A stretch of 64,000 bases of DNA from RPQJ01 sp052035645 (GTDB lineage Bacteria; Pseudomonadota; Gammaproteobacteria; Steroidobacterales; Steroidobacteraceae), in contig JBPOHK010000106.1 in NCBI GenBank assembly GCA_052035645.1, forward strand, positions 1 to 64,000. Reading direction: 5' to 3'. A program made the translations under genes and the position numbers. The notes beneath the pieces were generated by a model. It did not search any database and was not told where the DNA came from. It saw only the letters and a program-made list of their open reading frames with translations. Positions within the stretch are counted from its first letter, which is position 1. Each line of letters begins with the position of its first letter. Positions 26,701 to 35,185 of this stretch are shown here, piece after piece.

Positions 26701-28128
26701 ATGGACCGAAACCAGGCCACCGCCCCGTACGACGAGATGTACACCTCGGGCGGGGAAGTTCGACCGCATTACGACGTGTACGCCGACTGGCTCACCCGCC
26801 AGCCGGACGACGCCTTGCGCCAGAAGCGCGCCGAGGCCGACAGCCTCTTCCACCGCGTCGGCATCACCTTCGCCGTCTACGGCGAGCAGGAAGGCAACGA
26901 GCGGCTGATCCCGTTCGACATCGTGCCGCGCATCCTCTCGGCCGAGGAGTGGCGCAAGCTCTCGGCCGGGCTGCGCCAGCGCGTGCGCGCCCTGAACGCG
27001 TTCATCGGCGACATCTACCACGGGCAGGAGATCCTGAAGGCCGGGGTGGTCCCCGCCGAGCAGATCTTCTGCAATCCCCAGTACCGCCCCGAGATGCAGG
27101 GCATGGACGTGCCCGGCGGCATCTACGCGCACATCGCGGGCATCGACGTGGTGCGCGCCGGCGAAGGCGAGTTCTACGTGCTGGAGGACAACCTGCGCGT
27201 GCCCTCGGGCGTGTCCTACATGCTCGAGGACCGCAAGATGATGATGCGGCTGTTTCCCGAGCTGTTCGCGCTCAACCGGGTGGCGCCCGTGGAGCACTAC
27301 CCCGACCGCCTGCTCGAGAACCTCGCCTCCGTCGCGCCCGCGGGCGTGGCCGACCCCGTGGTGGTGGTGCTCACGCCCGGGGCGCACAACAGCGCCTACT
27401 TCGAGCACGCCTTCCTCGCCCAGCAGATGGGCGTCGAACTCGTCGAGGGCCAGGACCTGATCGTGCGCAGCGGCTTCGTCTACATGCGCACCACCCGCGG
27501 CCTGCAGCGCGTCGACGTGATCTACCGGCGCATCGACGACGACTTCCTCGACCCGCTGGTGTTCCGCACCGACTCGGTGCTCGGCGTGCCCGGGCTCATG
27601 TCCGCATACCGCGCCGGCCACGTCACCGTGGCGAACGCCATCGGCACCGGCATCGCCGACGACAAGTCGATCTATCCCTACGTGCCGGAGATGGTGAAGT
27701 TCTACCTCGGCGAGGAGCCGCTGCTCAACAACGTGCCGACGCGCGTGCTGCGCCGGCGCGACGACCTCGCCTACACGCTCGAACACCTCGACGAGCTGGT
27801 GGTGAAGGAAGTCCACGGCGCCGGCGGCTACGGCATGCTGGTCGGGCCGACCGCGACGGTGGCCGAGCGCGAGGACTTCCGCCTGCGCATCCTCGCGGCG
27901 CCCGAGAAGTACATCGCCCAGCCGACGCTGGCGCTGTCGACCTGCCCCACCTTCGTCGAGCAGGGGGTCGCGCCGCGGCACATCGACCTGCGGCCGTTCG
28001 TGCTCTCGGGCCGCGACATCACCATCGTGCCCGGCGGCCTCACGCGCGTCGCGCTGCGCGCCGGTTCGCTGGTGGTGAACTCCTCGCAGGGCGGCGGCAC
28101 CAAGGACACCTGGGTGCTGGAGGACTGA
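26701..28128 (+). CDS. Circularly permuted type 2 ATP-grasp protein of the Anbu cluster (475 aa)
   Basis: An ATP-grasp ligase-like protein (DUF404/DUF407 type). Family features are YDEMYTSGGEVRPHYDVY at the N-terminus, LNAFIGDIYHGQEIL, the YVLEDNLRVPSGVSYMLEDR segment (about 160-180), VVKEVHGAGGYGMLVGP (about 367-383) and LDLRPFVLSGRDITIVPGGLTRVAL near the end. It is predicted to form an amide or peptide bond; its substrate is unknown. The ATG at 26701 matches the family start, with AAGGAC just upstream. First gene of a four-gene operon with the alpha-E, transglutaminase and Anbu peptidase genes. Confidence 0.9.
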   Translation: MDRNQATAPYDEMYTSGGEVRPHYDVYADWLTRQPDDALRQKRAEADSLFHRVGITFAVYGEQEGNERLIPFDIVPRILSAEEWRKLSAGLRQRVRALNAFIGDIYHGQEILKAGVVPAEQIFCNPQYRPEMQGMDVPGGIYAHIAGIDVVRAGEGEFYVLEDNLRVPSGVSYMLEDRKMMMRLFPELFALNRVAPVEHYPDRLLENLASVAPAGVADPVVVVLTPGAHNSAYFEHAFLAQQMGVELVEGQDLIVRSGFVYMRTTRGLQRVDVIYRRIDDDFLDPLVFRTDSVLGVPGLMSAYRAGHVTVANAIGTGIADDKSIYPYVPEMVKFYLGEEPLLNNVPTRVLRRRDDLAYTLEHLDELVVKEVHGAGGYGMLVGPTATVAEREDFRLRILAAPEKYIAQPTLALSTCPTFVEQGVAPRHIDLRPFVLSGRDITIVPGGLTRVALRAGSLVVNSSQGGGTKDTWVLED

Positions 28129-28132
28129 CCGC

Positions 28133-29083
28133 ATGCTCAGCCGCACCGCCGACCACGTCTACTGGCTCGGGCGCTACGCCGAACGCGCCGAGAACCTCGC
28201 GCGCACGCTCGACGTCGAGTACCGGCTCTCGCTGCTGCCCAAGGAAGTGCGCGCGGACAACATCGGCTGGCGGCGGATGCTGGCGACCCTGCGCATGGAC
28301 GCGGCCTACGACGAGCGCCACCCGTCCCTCGAGCCGCACCGGGTGATCGACTTCCTGGCCTTCGACCGCGGCAACCCCTCGAGCATCCTCAACTGCCTGC
28401 GCTCGGCGCGCGAAAACGCGCGCGCGGTGCGCGGCACCATCTCCTCGGAGATGTGGGAGACGTTCAACTCGACCTGGCTCGAGGCGCGGGCCAACGCGCC
28501 CTCGCGCTTCACGGCCCGCAACATCGCCGAGTTCATCGACTGGGTGAAGTACCGCGCCCACCTCGCGCGCGGCGTGGTGCTCGGCTCCATGCTGCGCGAC
28601 GAGGGCTACAACTTCATGCAGATCGGCACCTTCCTCGAGCGCGCGGACGGCGTCGCGCGGCTGCTGCAGATCCGCCTCGCCTGCGAGGGCACGGACGAGG
28701 GACCCGGCCCGGTCACCCACGACTACTATCCGTGGAGCGTGCTGCTGCGCGCGCTCTCCGCGTTCGAGATCTTCCGCCGCGTGTCGCGCGACACCGTCAC
28801 CCCGATGCGGGTGGTCGAGTTCGCCACCTTCCGCCAGGACGTGCCGCGCTCGATCTACCGCTCGGCCGAGCTGGTCTACGAGAACCTGCTCGCCGTGTGC
28901 GGCCCGCAGTCGGGCGAGACCGAGCGCCGCGCGGGCCAGCTGCACGCCGCGCTGCGCTTCGGCACGCCCGAGAGCATGTTCGGCGGCGGCGTCGACCGCT
29001 TCCTGCGCAACACCCTCGCCAGCACGGCCGACCTGAGCGACCGGATCGGCCGCGACTTCCTCGGACACACCGCCGCCGCGTGA
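28133..29083 (+). CDS. Alpha-E domain protein (316 aa)
   Basis: An all-helical alpha-E family protein (DUF403), starting MLSRTADHVYWLGRYAERAENLARTL, the family hallmark. Later GYNFMQIGTFLERADGVARLLQIR (about 159-182) repeats the Tyr/Glu-Arg-Ala pattern. It has no recognised catalytic residues and is thought to act together with the preceding ATP-grasp protein, to which it is sometimes fused. The gap to the upstream gene is 4 bp. Confidence 0.92.
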   Translation: MLSRTADHVYWLGRYAERAENLARTLDVEYRLSLLPKEVRADNIGWRRMLATLRMDAAYDERHPSLEPHRVIDFLAFDRGNPSSILNCLRSARENARAVRGTISSEMWETFNSTWLEARANAPSRFTARNIAEFIDWVKYRAHLARGVVLGSMLRDEGYNFMQIGTFLERADGVARLLQIRLACEGTDEGPGPVTHDYYPWSVLLRALSAFEIFRRVSRDTVTPMRVVEFATFRQDVPRSIYRSAELVYENLLAVCGPQSGETERRAGQLHAALRFGTPESMFGGGVDRFLRNTLASTADLSDRIGRDFLGHTAAA

Positions 29084-29087
29084 CACC

Positions 29088-29900
29088 ATGCAACTGCACA
29101 TCCGCCACGAGACGCACTACGTCTACGAGTCCTCGGTCAGCTACAGCATCCAGGCGCTGAAGCTGACGCCCCGGGCCGAGCCCGGCCAGCGGGTGCTGAA
29201 CTGGAAGGTCAGCGCCCCGGGCGAGCGCATCGAGCAGGTCGACCCGTACGGCAACGTCACGCACATCGTCACGGTCGAGTTCCCGCACCGCGAGTTGCGC
29301 ATCGTGGTCGAGGGCACGGCCGAGATCGGCCAGGGTGCGAGCGCGGTCATCGACGAGCCGGCCGGGCTTTCCCCGCTCGCCTTCCTCGCCCCGACCGCGC
29401 TCACGCGGCCCGACGCGGCGCTGCGCGAGCTCGCCGACCACCACCTCGGCCGGCACCCGCCGTCGCGCCAGACGCTGATGGACCTCGTGGGCGGCATCTG
29501 CGGGCGCGTGGCCTACGAGCCCGGCACGACCGACGTGACGCACAGCGCGTCGGAGGTGCTCGAACTCGGTTCCGGCGTCTGCCAGGACCAGGCGCACGTG
29601 CTGATCGCGTGCTGCCGCGCGGCCGGCATCCCGGCGCGCTACGTGAGCGGCTACTTCTACGCGGGCGACGTGGGCGGCGTGGCGAGCCACGCGTGGGCGG
29701 ACGTGTGGCTCGGGCCCGACGAGGGCTGGCAGAGCCTCGACGTGACCCACGGCGAGCAGGCCGGCGCGCGCCACTGCCGGCTGGCGGTCGGGCGCGATTA
29801 CCTTGACGCGGCCCCGGTGCGGGGCGTAAGACGCGGCGGCGGGCACGAGTCGATGGCAGTCGCCGTCCGGGTCTGCAGCGGACAGGCGCAGCAACAATGA
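29088..29900 (+). CDS. Transglutaminase-like cysteine protease of the Anbu cluster (270 aa)
   Basis: An N-terminal beta domain (bacterial transglutaminase-like N, about 1-95) begins MQLHIRHETHYVYESSV. The papain-like core has the triad Cys165 in GSGVCQDQAH, His201 in SHAWADVWLG and Asp218 in SLDVTHGEQ. It is probably a peptidase or amidase acting on isopeptide or peptide bonds. It has no signal peptide, so it acts in the cytoplasm. It overlaps the Anbu gene by 4 bp. Confidence 0.92.
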   Translation: MQLHIRHETHYVYESSVSYSIQALKLTPRAEPGQRVLNWKVSAPGERIEQVDPYGNVTHIVTVEFPHRELRIVVEGTAEIGQGASAVIDEPAGLSPLAFLAPTALTRPDAALRELADHHLGRHPPSRQTLMDLVGGICGRVAYEPGTTDVTHSASEVLELGSGVCQDQAHVLIACCRAAGIPARYVSGYFYAGDVGGVASHAWADVWLGPDEGWQSLDVTHGEQAGARHCRLAVGRDYLDAAPVRGVRRGGGHESMAVAVRVCSGQAQQQ

Positions 29901-30640
29901 CGTATTGCGTAGGGATGGTCCTCGACGCGGGGCTGGTCTTCCTCGCGGACTCGCGGACCAACGCCGGGGTCGACCAGGTCAGCACGTTCCGCAAGGTGAA
30001 GGTGTTCGAGAACCCGGGCGACCGGGTCATCGTGCTGCTCGCCGCCGGCAACCTCGCGATCACCCAGGGCGCGACCAGCCTGCTCGCCGAGCGCATGGCC
30101 GCGCAGGATGGCGCCTCGGTCGGCCTGCACAACTGCCCGAACATGTTCGAGGCGGTGCGCTGCGTGGGCGACGCGCTGCGCGAAATGCACGCGCGCGATG
30201 CCGATGCGCTCAAGTCGCAGGGCGTCGACTTCAACCCGAGCTTCATCGTCGGCGGCCAGATCAGGGGCGAGGCCCCGCGCCTGTTCCACGTCTACGCCGC
30301 CGGCAACTTCATCGAGGCGACGCCCGACACGCCGTACTTCCAGATCGGCGAGTCGAAGTACGGCAAGCCGATCATCGACCGCGTCACCCGCCGCAGCATG
30401 CCGCTCAGCGAGGCCGCCAAGTGCGCCCTCATCTCGATGGACTCGACCATCCGCTCCAACCTCTCGGTCGGGCCGCCGCTCGACCTCGTGATCGTGCGGC
30501 GCGACGAGTGCCGCGTCGCCTGCCACGTCGACATCGACGGCGAGAACCGCTACTTCCAGATGATCCGCAACGGCTGGGGCGAGGCGCTGCGAGAAGCCTT
30601 CAGCGCGCTGCCGAACCCGGACTGGCTCGGCGTCCGCTGA
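29897..30640 (+). CDS. Anbu: proteasome-type peptidase (247 aa)
   Basis: A member of the Ntn-hydrolase, proteasome-beta-like Anbu family. After loss of Met the new N-terminal residue would be Thr2 (MTYCVGMVLDAGLVFLADSRTNAG), the expected nucleophile; Asp and Lys partners lie in LADSRT and FRKVKVF. The C-terminal part (VDIDGENRYFQMIRNGWGEALREAF) is typical. Known Anbu proteins assemble into open rings or helices. It is the last gene of the operon, starting inside the transglutaminase gene (ATGA). No alpha subunit, ATPase or Pup-type tag is nearby. Confidence 0.93.
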   Translation: MTYCVGMVLDAGLVFLADSRTNAGVDQVSTFRKVKVFENPGDRVIVLLAAGNLAITQGATSLLAERMAAQDGASVGLHNCPNMFEAVRCVGDALREMHARDADALKSQGVDFNPSFIVGGQIRGEAPRLFHVYAAGNFIEATPDTPYFQIGESKYGKPIIDRVTRRSMPLSEAAKCALISMDSTIRSNLSVGPPLDLVIVRRDECRVACHVDIDGENRYFQMIRNGWGEALREAFSALPNPDWLGVR

Positions 30641-30709
30641 CGCGGCCGGCCCTCCCGCCGGGCACCCCATTGCTGGCATAGTCACGCCCTCGACCGGCGG
30701 GAGCGACCC

Positions 30710-31087
30710 ATGCTGATCCGTGCCTGCATCGCCAAGATCCACCGCGCCACCGTCACCGAGGCCGACCTCGACTACGTCGGCTCGATCACCATCGACGAGG
30801 CGCTGCTCGAGCAGAGCGGCATCCGGCCGTTCCAGTACGTCAACATCACCAACGTCGCGAACGGCGTGTTCTGGCAGACCTACGTGATGGCCGGCCCGCG
30901 CGGGCGCGGCGACATCTGCCTGAACGGCCCGCCGGCGCGCCACTTCCAGAAGGGCGACAGGATCATCGTGCTCGCCGAGGGCTGGTTCCAGCCCGAGGAA
31001 ATGGCGGGCATCGACCCGGTGATCGTGATCGTCGAGGACGACCGCAACCGGAAGACGAGTATCATCCGGCCGGCCCGCAAGGGCTGA
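30710..31087 (+). CDS. PanD-like pyruvoyl-dependent decarboxylase, divergent (125 aa)
   Basis: Clearly an aspartate 1-decarboxylase fold: Lys9, His11, Tyr22, the self-cleavage Gly24-Ser25 in DYVGSITID, Tyr58 in QTYVM, and NG at about 72-73. Two points differ from the classical enzyme. Arg54, which binds the substrate carboxylate in the E. coli enzyme, is Phe here (NGVFWQTYV), and the NGAAA loop is NGPPARHF. It can probably still form the pyruvoyl group, but the substrate may not be aspartate. It stands alone, 69 bp after the Anbu operon. Confidence 0.8.
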   Translation: MLIRACIAKIHRATVTEADLDYVGSITIDEALLEQSGIRPFQYVNITNVANGVFWQTYVMAGPRGRGDICLNGPPARHFQKGDRIIVLAEGWFQPEEMAGIDPVIVIVEDDRNRKTSIIRPARKG

Positions 31088-31125
31088 GCCGGCTGCCGCG
31101 CACGGACGCGCCAACGAGGGTCCGC

Positions 31126-31863
31126 ATGCTGTTCGTCATCCTGTCCTACGTGATCCAGCTCGCGCTGGTCGTGCACGTGCTCAAGACCGGGCGCAACATG
31201 ACCTGGATCTTCATCCTGCTGTTCTTCCCGGCGATCGGCGGTCTCGCCTACTTCATCGTGGAGCTGTTGCCGGAGCTGACGGGCAGCCGCACGGCGCGCA
31301 ACCTCGGGCGCTCGATGTCGAAGGCCGTGAACCCGAACAGGGACCTGCAGCAGGCCGCGCAGAACCTCGCCGTCGCCGACACGGTGCAGAACGCGATGCG
31401 GCTCGCCGAGGAGTGCCTCGACAAGGGCCGCTACGCCGAGGCGCGCGACCTGTATGCCGCGCGGCTGAAGGGCGTGCACGCAGACGACGCCGCGCTGCTG
31501 CACGGCCTCGCGCGGGCCCAGTTCGGCCTCGGCGACCACGCCGCCGTGATCGCGACGCTCGACAGGCTCAAGGAAGCGAACCCCGGCTACCGCTCGCCCG
31601 AGGCGCACCTGCTGTATGCGCGGGCCCAGGACGAGAGCGGCCGCCGCGTGCAGGCCGAGGAGGAGTACGAGGCGCTCTGCGGCTACTACCCCGGTCCGGA
31701 GCCGTTCGTGCGGCTCGGATTGCTGCTGAAGGCCGACGGCCGCGCCGACCGGGCGCGCGAATGCTTCCAGCGCGTGGCGGACGAGAGCCGGATCGCAGGC
31801 AGGCACTACAACACCTTGCACAAGGAGTGGGTCGCCGTCGCGAAGCGCGAACTCGGCGCCTGA
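31126..31863 (+). CDS. Membrane-anchored TPR protein (245 aa)
   Basis: Two N-terminal transmembrane segments (MLFVILSYVIQLALVVHVL and WIFILLFFPAIGGLAYFIVEL) resemble the cardiolipin-synthase-type PLDc_N hairpin. They are followed by a cytoplasmic tetratricopeptide region from about residue 90, with repeats such as AEECLDKGRYAEARDLYAARL and LHGLARAQFGLGDHAAVIATL. No phospholipase catalytic motif is present. It is likely a scaffold or assembly factor; the partner is unknown. Confidence 0.8.
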   Translation: MLFVILSYVIQLALVVHVLKTGRNMTWIFILLFFPAIGGLAYFIVELLPELTGSRTARNLGRSMSKAVNPNRDLQQAAQNLAVADTVQNAMRLAEECLDKGRYAEARDLYAARLKGVHADDAALLHGLARAQFGLGDHAAVIATLDRLKEANPGYRSPEAHLLYARAQDESGRRVQAEEEYEALCGYYPGPEPFVRLGLLLKADGRADRARECFQRVADESRIAGRHYNTLHKEWVAVAKRELGA

Positions 31864-31884
31864 GGCGTCCCTCGGGAGGATCGA

Positions 31885-32283
31885 ATGCACAAGAGCAGAC
31901 TGGTCGGCTTCATCATCGACTGCCACACGCCGGACCTGGCCGGCGCCGCACGGTTCTGGAGCGGGGCGCTCGGCATGCCCGTGAAGGCCCTGCCGGGCGC
32001 CGAGGGCGAGAAGTACGTGCGCCTCGTCGATCCCGAGGACCGCCTGCACGTCGAAGTGCAGCAGGTGTCGCACCCGAGCCGCGTACACCTCGACATCGAG
32101 GCGGACGACATCGAGGCCGAGGTGCGTCGGCTCGAGGCGCTCGGCGCGAAGCGGGTGAAGCAGGTGCACACGTGGTGGGTGATGGAAGCGCCGACGGGCC
32201 AGCGGTTCTGCGTGGTGAGGGCGCAGTCCAGCCAGTTCGCGGCCCACGCGAACAGCTGGCCGGGCTCGGCCGACACCCCATGA
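31885..32283 (+). CDS. VOC (glyoxalase-fold) family protein (132 aa)
   Basis: One VOC domain of the glyoxalase-like type: LVGFIIDCHTPDLAGAARFWSGALG at the N-terminus, VRLVDPEDRLHVEVQQV in the middle and VHLDIEADDIEAEVRRLEALGA, then RFCVVRAQS at the end. Metal ligands are plausible (His, Glu) but the reaction is unknown. The stop overlaps a possible start of the next gene. Confidence 0.85.
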   Translation: MHKSRLVGFIIDCHTPDLAGAARFWSGALGMPVKALPGAEGEKYVRLVDPEDRLHVEVQQVSHPSRVHLDIEADDIEAEVRRLEALGAKRVKQVHTWWVMEAPTGQRFCVVRAQSSQFAAHANSWPGSADTP

Positions 32284-32375
32284 GCACCGCAACCGCATCG
32301 GTAGAACAACGGAGAGCGGCCGGGACCGGCGCCGCTATCATGCGGCCTGCCGCCCCCGCCGCAGGCCACCCCCCG

Positions 32376-33707
32376 ATGCCGTCGATCCGCCTCCTCCTGG
32401 TCGCCCTCCTGTTGCTCGTCGCCGGCGCCGTCCGCGCCGAGACCCGCGATCCGCGGTCCGACGCGTTCTGGTTCGGCACGGCGGCCGACGGCACGCCGAC
32501 GGTCCGGCTCTACTACTTCTACTCGCCGACCTGTCCGCACTGCCAGGCGGCCAGACCGCTGGTGAACGATTTCGCGGCCCGCACACCGTGGCTGGAACTG
32601 CAGGCCTACGCCGTCAAGGACAACCGCGACAACGCGCGCTTCTACTACGACACCGCGCAGTCGCTCGGCGTGGAGGCGCTGTCGGTGCCGGGCTTCATCT
32701 TCTGCCGGCAGGTGCGCATCGGCTACGACAGCGCGGAGACGACCGGTGCCGAACTCATCCGGGCACTGGAGCAGTGCCACGCGGACCGGCTCGCGAACCC
32801 GGCCTTCACGGGCGGCCCGCCGGCCGGCGAGGCACCGGCAGCCGCGGCGGGGTCGCCGGGCGCGGCCGAGGGCGAGGCCGGGACGTCGGTCCGCGTGCCG
32901 TTCGTCGGCACCGTCAATGCGCAGGCCTTCTCGCTGCCGGCGCTCACGCTGGTGCTCGCCGGCATGGACGCGTTCAATCCCTGCGCGTTCTTCGTGCTGC
33001 TGTTCCTGCTCAGCCTGCTGGTGCACGCGCGCAGCCGCACGCGCATGGCGATCGTCGGCGGGACGTTCGTGCTGTTCTCCGGGCTGGTCTACTTCGTGTT
33101 CATGGCCGCCTGGCTGAACGTGTTCCTGATCGCGGGCGAACTGCGCCTGATCACGCTGGTCGCCGGCGTGGTCGCGCTGGTCGTGGCGGGGCTCAACATC
33201 AAGGACTACTTCTGGTTCAAGGAAGGCCCGAGCCTGTCGATCCCGGAGTCGGCCAAGCCGGGCCTGTTCAAGCGCATGCGCGAGGTCGTGACCGAGGGCG
33301 CGATGGGCCCGATGCTGGTCGGCACGGTGCTGCTCGCGCTGGTCGCCAACTCCTACGAACTGCTGTGCACGGCCGGGTTCCCGATGGTCTACACCAGGGC
33401 CCTGACGCTCGCGAAGCTCGAATCGTGGCAGTACTATGCGTGGCTGGCGGCCTACAACGTGATCTACGTGGTGCCGCTGCTGGCCATCGTCGTCGTGTTC
33501 ACGAAAACCATGGGCGCACGCAAGCTGACCGAATCCGAAGGCCGCATCCTCAAGCTCATCTCGGGCCTGATGATGCTCGGCTTCGGCCTCGTGCTGCTGT
33601 TCGCGCCGCACCTGCTGACGAACGCGCTGGCCTCGATACTGGTGCTGGTGATCGCCGTCGGCGTGGCGCTGATCACCGCGAAGTTCACCCGCCCGCGCCC
33701 CGCCTGA
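32376..33707 (+). CDS. Thioredoxin-fold/DsbD-like membrane fusion protein (443 aa)
   Basis: A signal peptide or first membrane segment (MPSIRLLLVALLLLVAGAVRA) is followed by a periplasmic thioredoxin-like domain with CPHC at residues 53-56 (YFYSPTCPHC), a Pro/Ala/Gly linker, then six or so membrane segments of the CcdA/DsbD-beta type. The membrane part has the NPCAFF motif and a second Cys in YELLCTAGFPMVY, the expected redox pair. The likely role is passing electrons across the membrane to periplasmic thiols. The start at 32376 is chosen for its signal peptide; in-frame ATGs at 32280 and 32340 would add an unhelpful extension. Confidence 0.8.
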   Translation: MPSIRLLLVALLLLVAGAVRAETRDPRSDAFWFGTAADGTPTVRLYYFYSPTCPHCQAARPLVNDFAARTPWLELQAYAVKDNRDNARFYYDTAQSLGVEALSVPGFIFCRQVRIGYDSAETTGAELIRALEQCHADRLANPAFTGGPPAGEAPAAAAGSPGAAEGEAGTSVRVPFVGTVNAQAFSLPALTLVLAGMDAFNPCAFFVLLFLLSLLVHARSRTRMAIVGGTFVLFSGLVYFVFMAAWLNVFLIAGELRLITLVAGVVALVVAGLNIKDYFWFKEGPSLSIPESAKPGLFKRMREVVTEGAMGPMLVGTVLLALVANSYELLCTAGFPMVYTRALTLAKLESWQYYAWLAAYNVIYVVPLLAIVVVFTKTMGARKLTESEGRILKLISGLMMLGFGLVLLFAPHLLTNALASILVLVIAVGVALITAKFTRPRPA

Positions 33708-33729
33708 CGGCCGCGTGCCCCGGGGGCCG

Positions 33730-35172
33730 ATGACGACCGCGACGACGAGCCTCGCTGCCGCCCTCGAACGCATCCGCGGCGTGCTCGGGCCCGCCGGCTG
33801 CCTCGAGGCGCCCGCGGACGTCGCCCCGTACCTCACGGATTTCCGCGCGCTCTACCACGGCGCAACGCCGCTGGTGGCCTGCCCCGCCACCACGGCGGAA
33901 GTGTCCGCCGTGCTCGCCATCTGCAACGAGCACCGCATCGGCGTGGTTCCGCAGGGCGGCAACACCGGCTACTGCGGCGGCGCCACGCCGGGCGAACGCG
34001 GCGACGAGATCGTCCTGTCGCTCAGGCGCATGCAGCGCGTGCGCGCCGCCGACGCGGACAACTTCTCGCTCACCGTCGAGGCCGGCTGCCTGCTCGCGCA
34101 GGTGCAGGCGGCCGCGCAGTCCGTCGACCGGTACTTCCCGCTGTCGCTGGGCTCCGAGGGCAGCTGCCAGATCGGCGGCAACCTCTCCACCAACGCCGGC
34201 GGTCTCAACGCGGTGCGCTACGGCGTCGCGCGCGACCTCGTGCTCGGCCTCGAGGTGGTGCTCGCGGACGGCCGCGTCATCGACGGCCTGACGAGCCTGC
34301 GCAAGGACAACACCGGTTACGACCTGCGCGACCTCTTCATCGGAGCGGAGGGCACGCTCGGCGTGATCACCGCGGCCAGCCTGAAGCTGTTCCCGGCGCC
34401 GCGCACGGTCGAGACGGCCTTCGTGGCCGTGCCGGATGCCGCGGCCGCCGTGCGGCTGCTCGCGCTGCTGCGGGCGGCCACCGGCGACGCCGTGACCAGC
34501 TTCGAGTTCCTGCCGCGCGTCGCCGTCGAGTTCACCGTCCGCCACATCCCCGGCGTCAGCGACCCGTTCGGGCGGCCGCACGCGAACTACGTGCTGTGCG
34601 AGCTGGCCACGTCGCGCGACGACCCCGCGCTGCGCGCGCTGCTCGAGCAGGCGCTCGCCACGGCCCTGGAGCAGGGCCTGGCGGAGGATGCCGTGCTGGC
34701 GGAGTCCCTCGCCCACCGCCAGGCCTTCTGGAAGCTGCGCGAGTCGGTGCCGGAGGCGCAGCGACACGAGGGCGCCAGCATCAAGCACGACGTCTCGGTG
34801 CCCGTCGCCAGCCTGCCGGCCTTCCTGGCGGAGGCCTCGACGGCGGCGCTCGCGATCCTGCCCACGGCGCGACTCGTCGCCTATGGCCACGTAGGCGACG
34901 GCAACCTGCACTTCAACCTGAGCCAGCCGGCCGGAGCGGATCCCGCGGACTTCCTCGCGCACACCCACGCGCTCGAGACGGCCGTCTACGGCATCGTGCG
35001 CCGCTTCCGGGGCAGCATCAGTGCGGAGCACGGCATCGGCCGCCTCAAGCGCGACGAGCTGGGCCGCCATCGCAGCGCCGTCGACCTGGCCGTGATGCGC
35101 GCGATCAAGCAGGCGCTCGACCCGCGCGGCATCATGAACCCCGGCAAGGTCCTGCCCGAGCCGGAGACCTGA
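33730..35172 (+). CDS. FAD-linked oxidase, GlcD/D-2-hydroxyglutarate dehydrogenase family (480 aa)
   Basis: The FAD-binding PCMH domain shows PQGGNTGYCGGATPG and SEGSCQIGGNLSTNAGGLNAVRYG, followed by RKDNTGYDLRDLFIGAEGTLGVITAA. The FAD-oxidase C-terminal domain ends GHVGDGNLHFNL and SAEHGIGRLKRDELG ... RGIMNPGKVL. This family oxidises D-2-hydroxyacids such as D-lactate, glycolate or D-2-hydroxyglutarate and passes electrons to the respiratory chain or ETF. The ATG at 33730 is preferred over a GTG at 33715. Confidence 0.9.
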   Translation: MTTATTSLAAALERIRGVLGPAGCLEAPADVAPYLTDFRALYHGATPLVACPATTAEVSAVLAICNEHRIGVVPQGGNTGYCGGATPGERGDEIVLSLRRMQRVRAADADNFSLTVEAGCLLAQVQAAAQSVDRYFPLSLGSEGSCQIGGNLSTNAGGLNAVRYGVARDLVLGLEVVLADGRVIDGLTSLRKDNTGYDLRDLFIGAEGTLGVITAASLKLFPAPRTVETAFVAVPDAAAAVRLLALLRAATGDAVTSFEFLPRVAVEFTVRHIPGVSDPFGRPHANYVLCELATSRDDPALRALLEQALATALEQGLAEDAVLAESLAHRQAFWKLRESVPEAQRHEGASIKHDVSVPVASLPAFLAEASTAALAILPTARLVAYGHVGDGNLHFNLSQPAGADPADFLAHTHALETAVYGIVRRFRGSISAEHGIGRLKRDELGRHRSAVDLAVMRAIKQALDPRGIMNPGKVLPEPET

Positions 35173-35185
35173 CGAGGAATCGGGC

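Noticed and set aside
31126..31863. Cardiolipin synthase
   Set aside because: Only the N-terminal membrane hairpin is similar; no HKD catalytic motifs are present.
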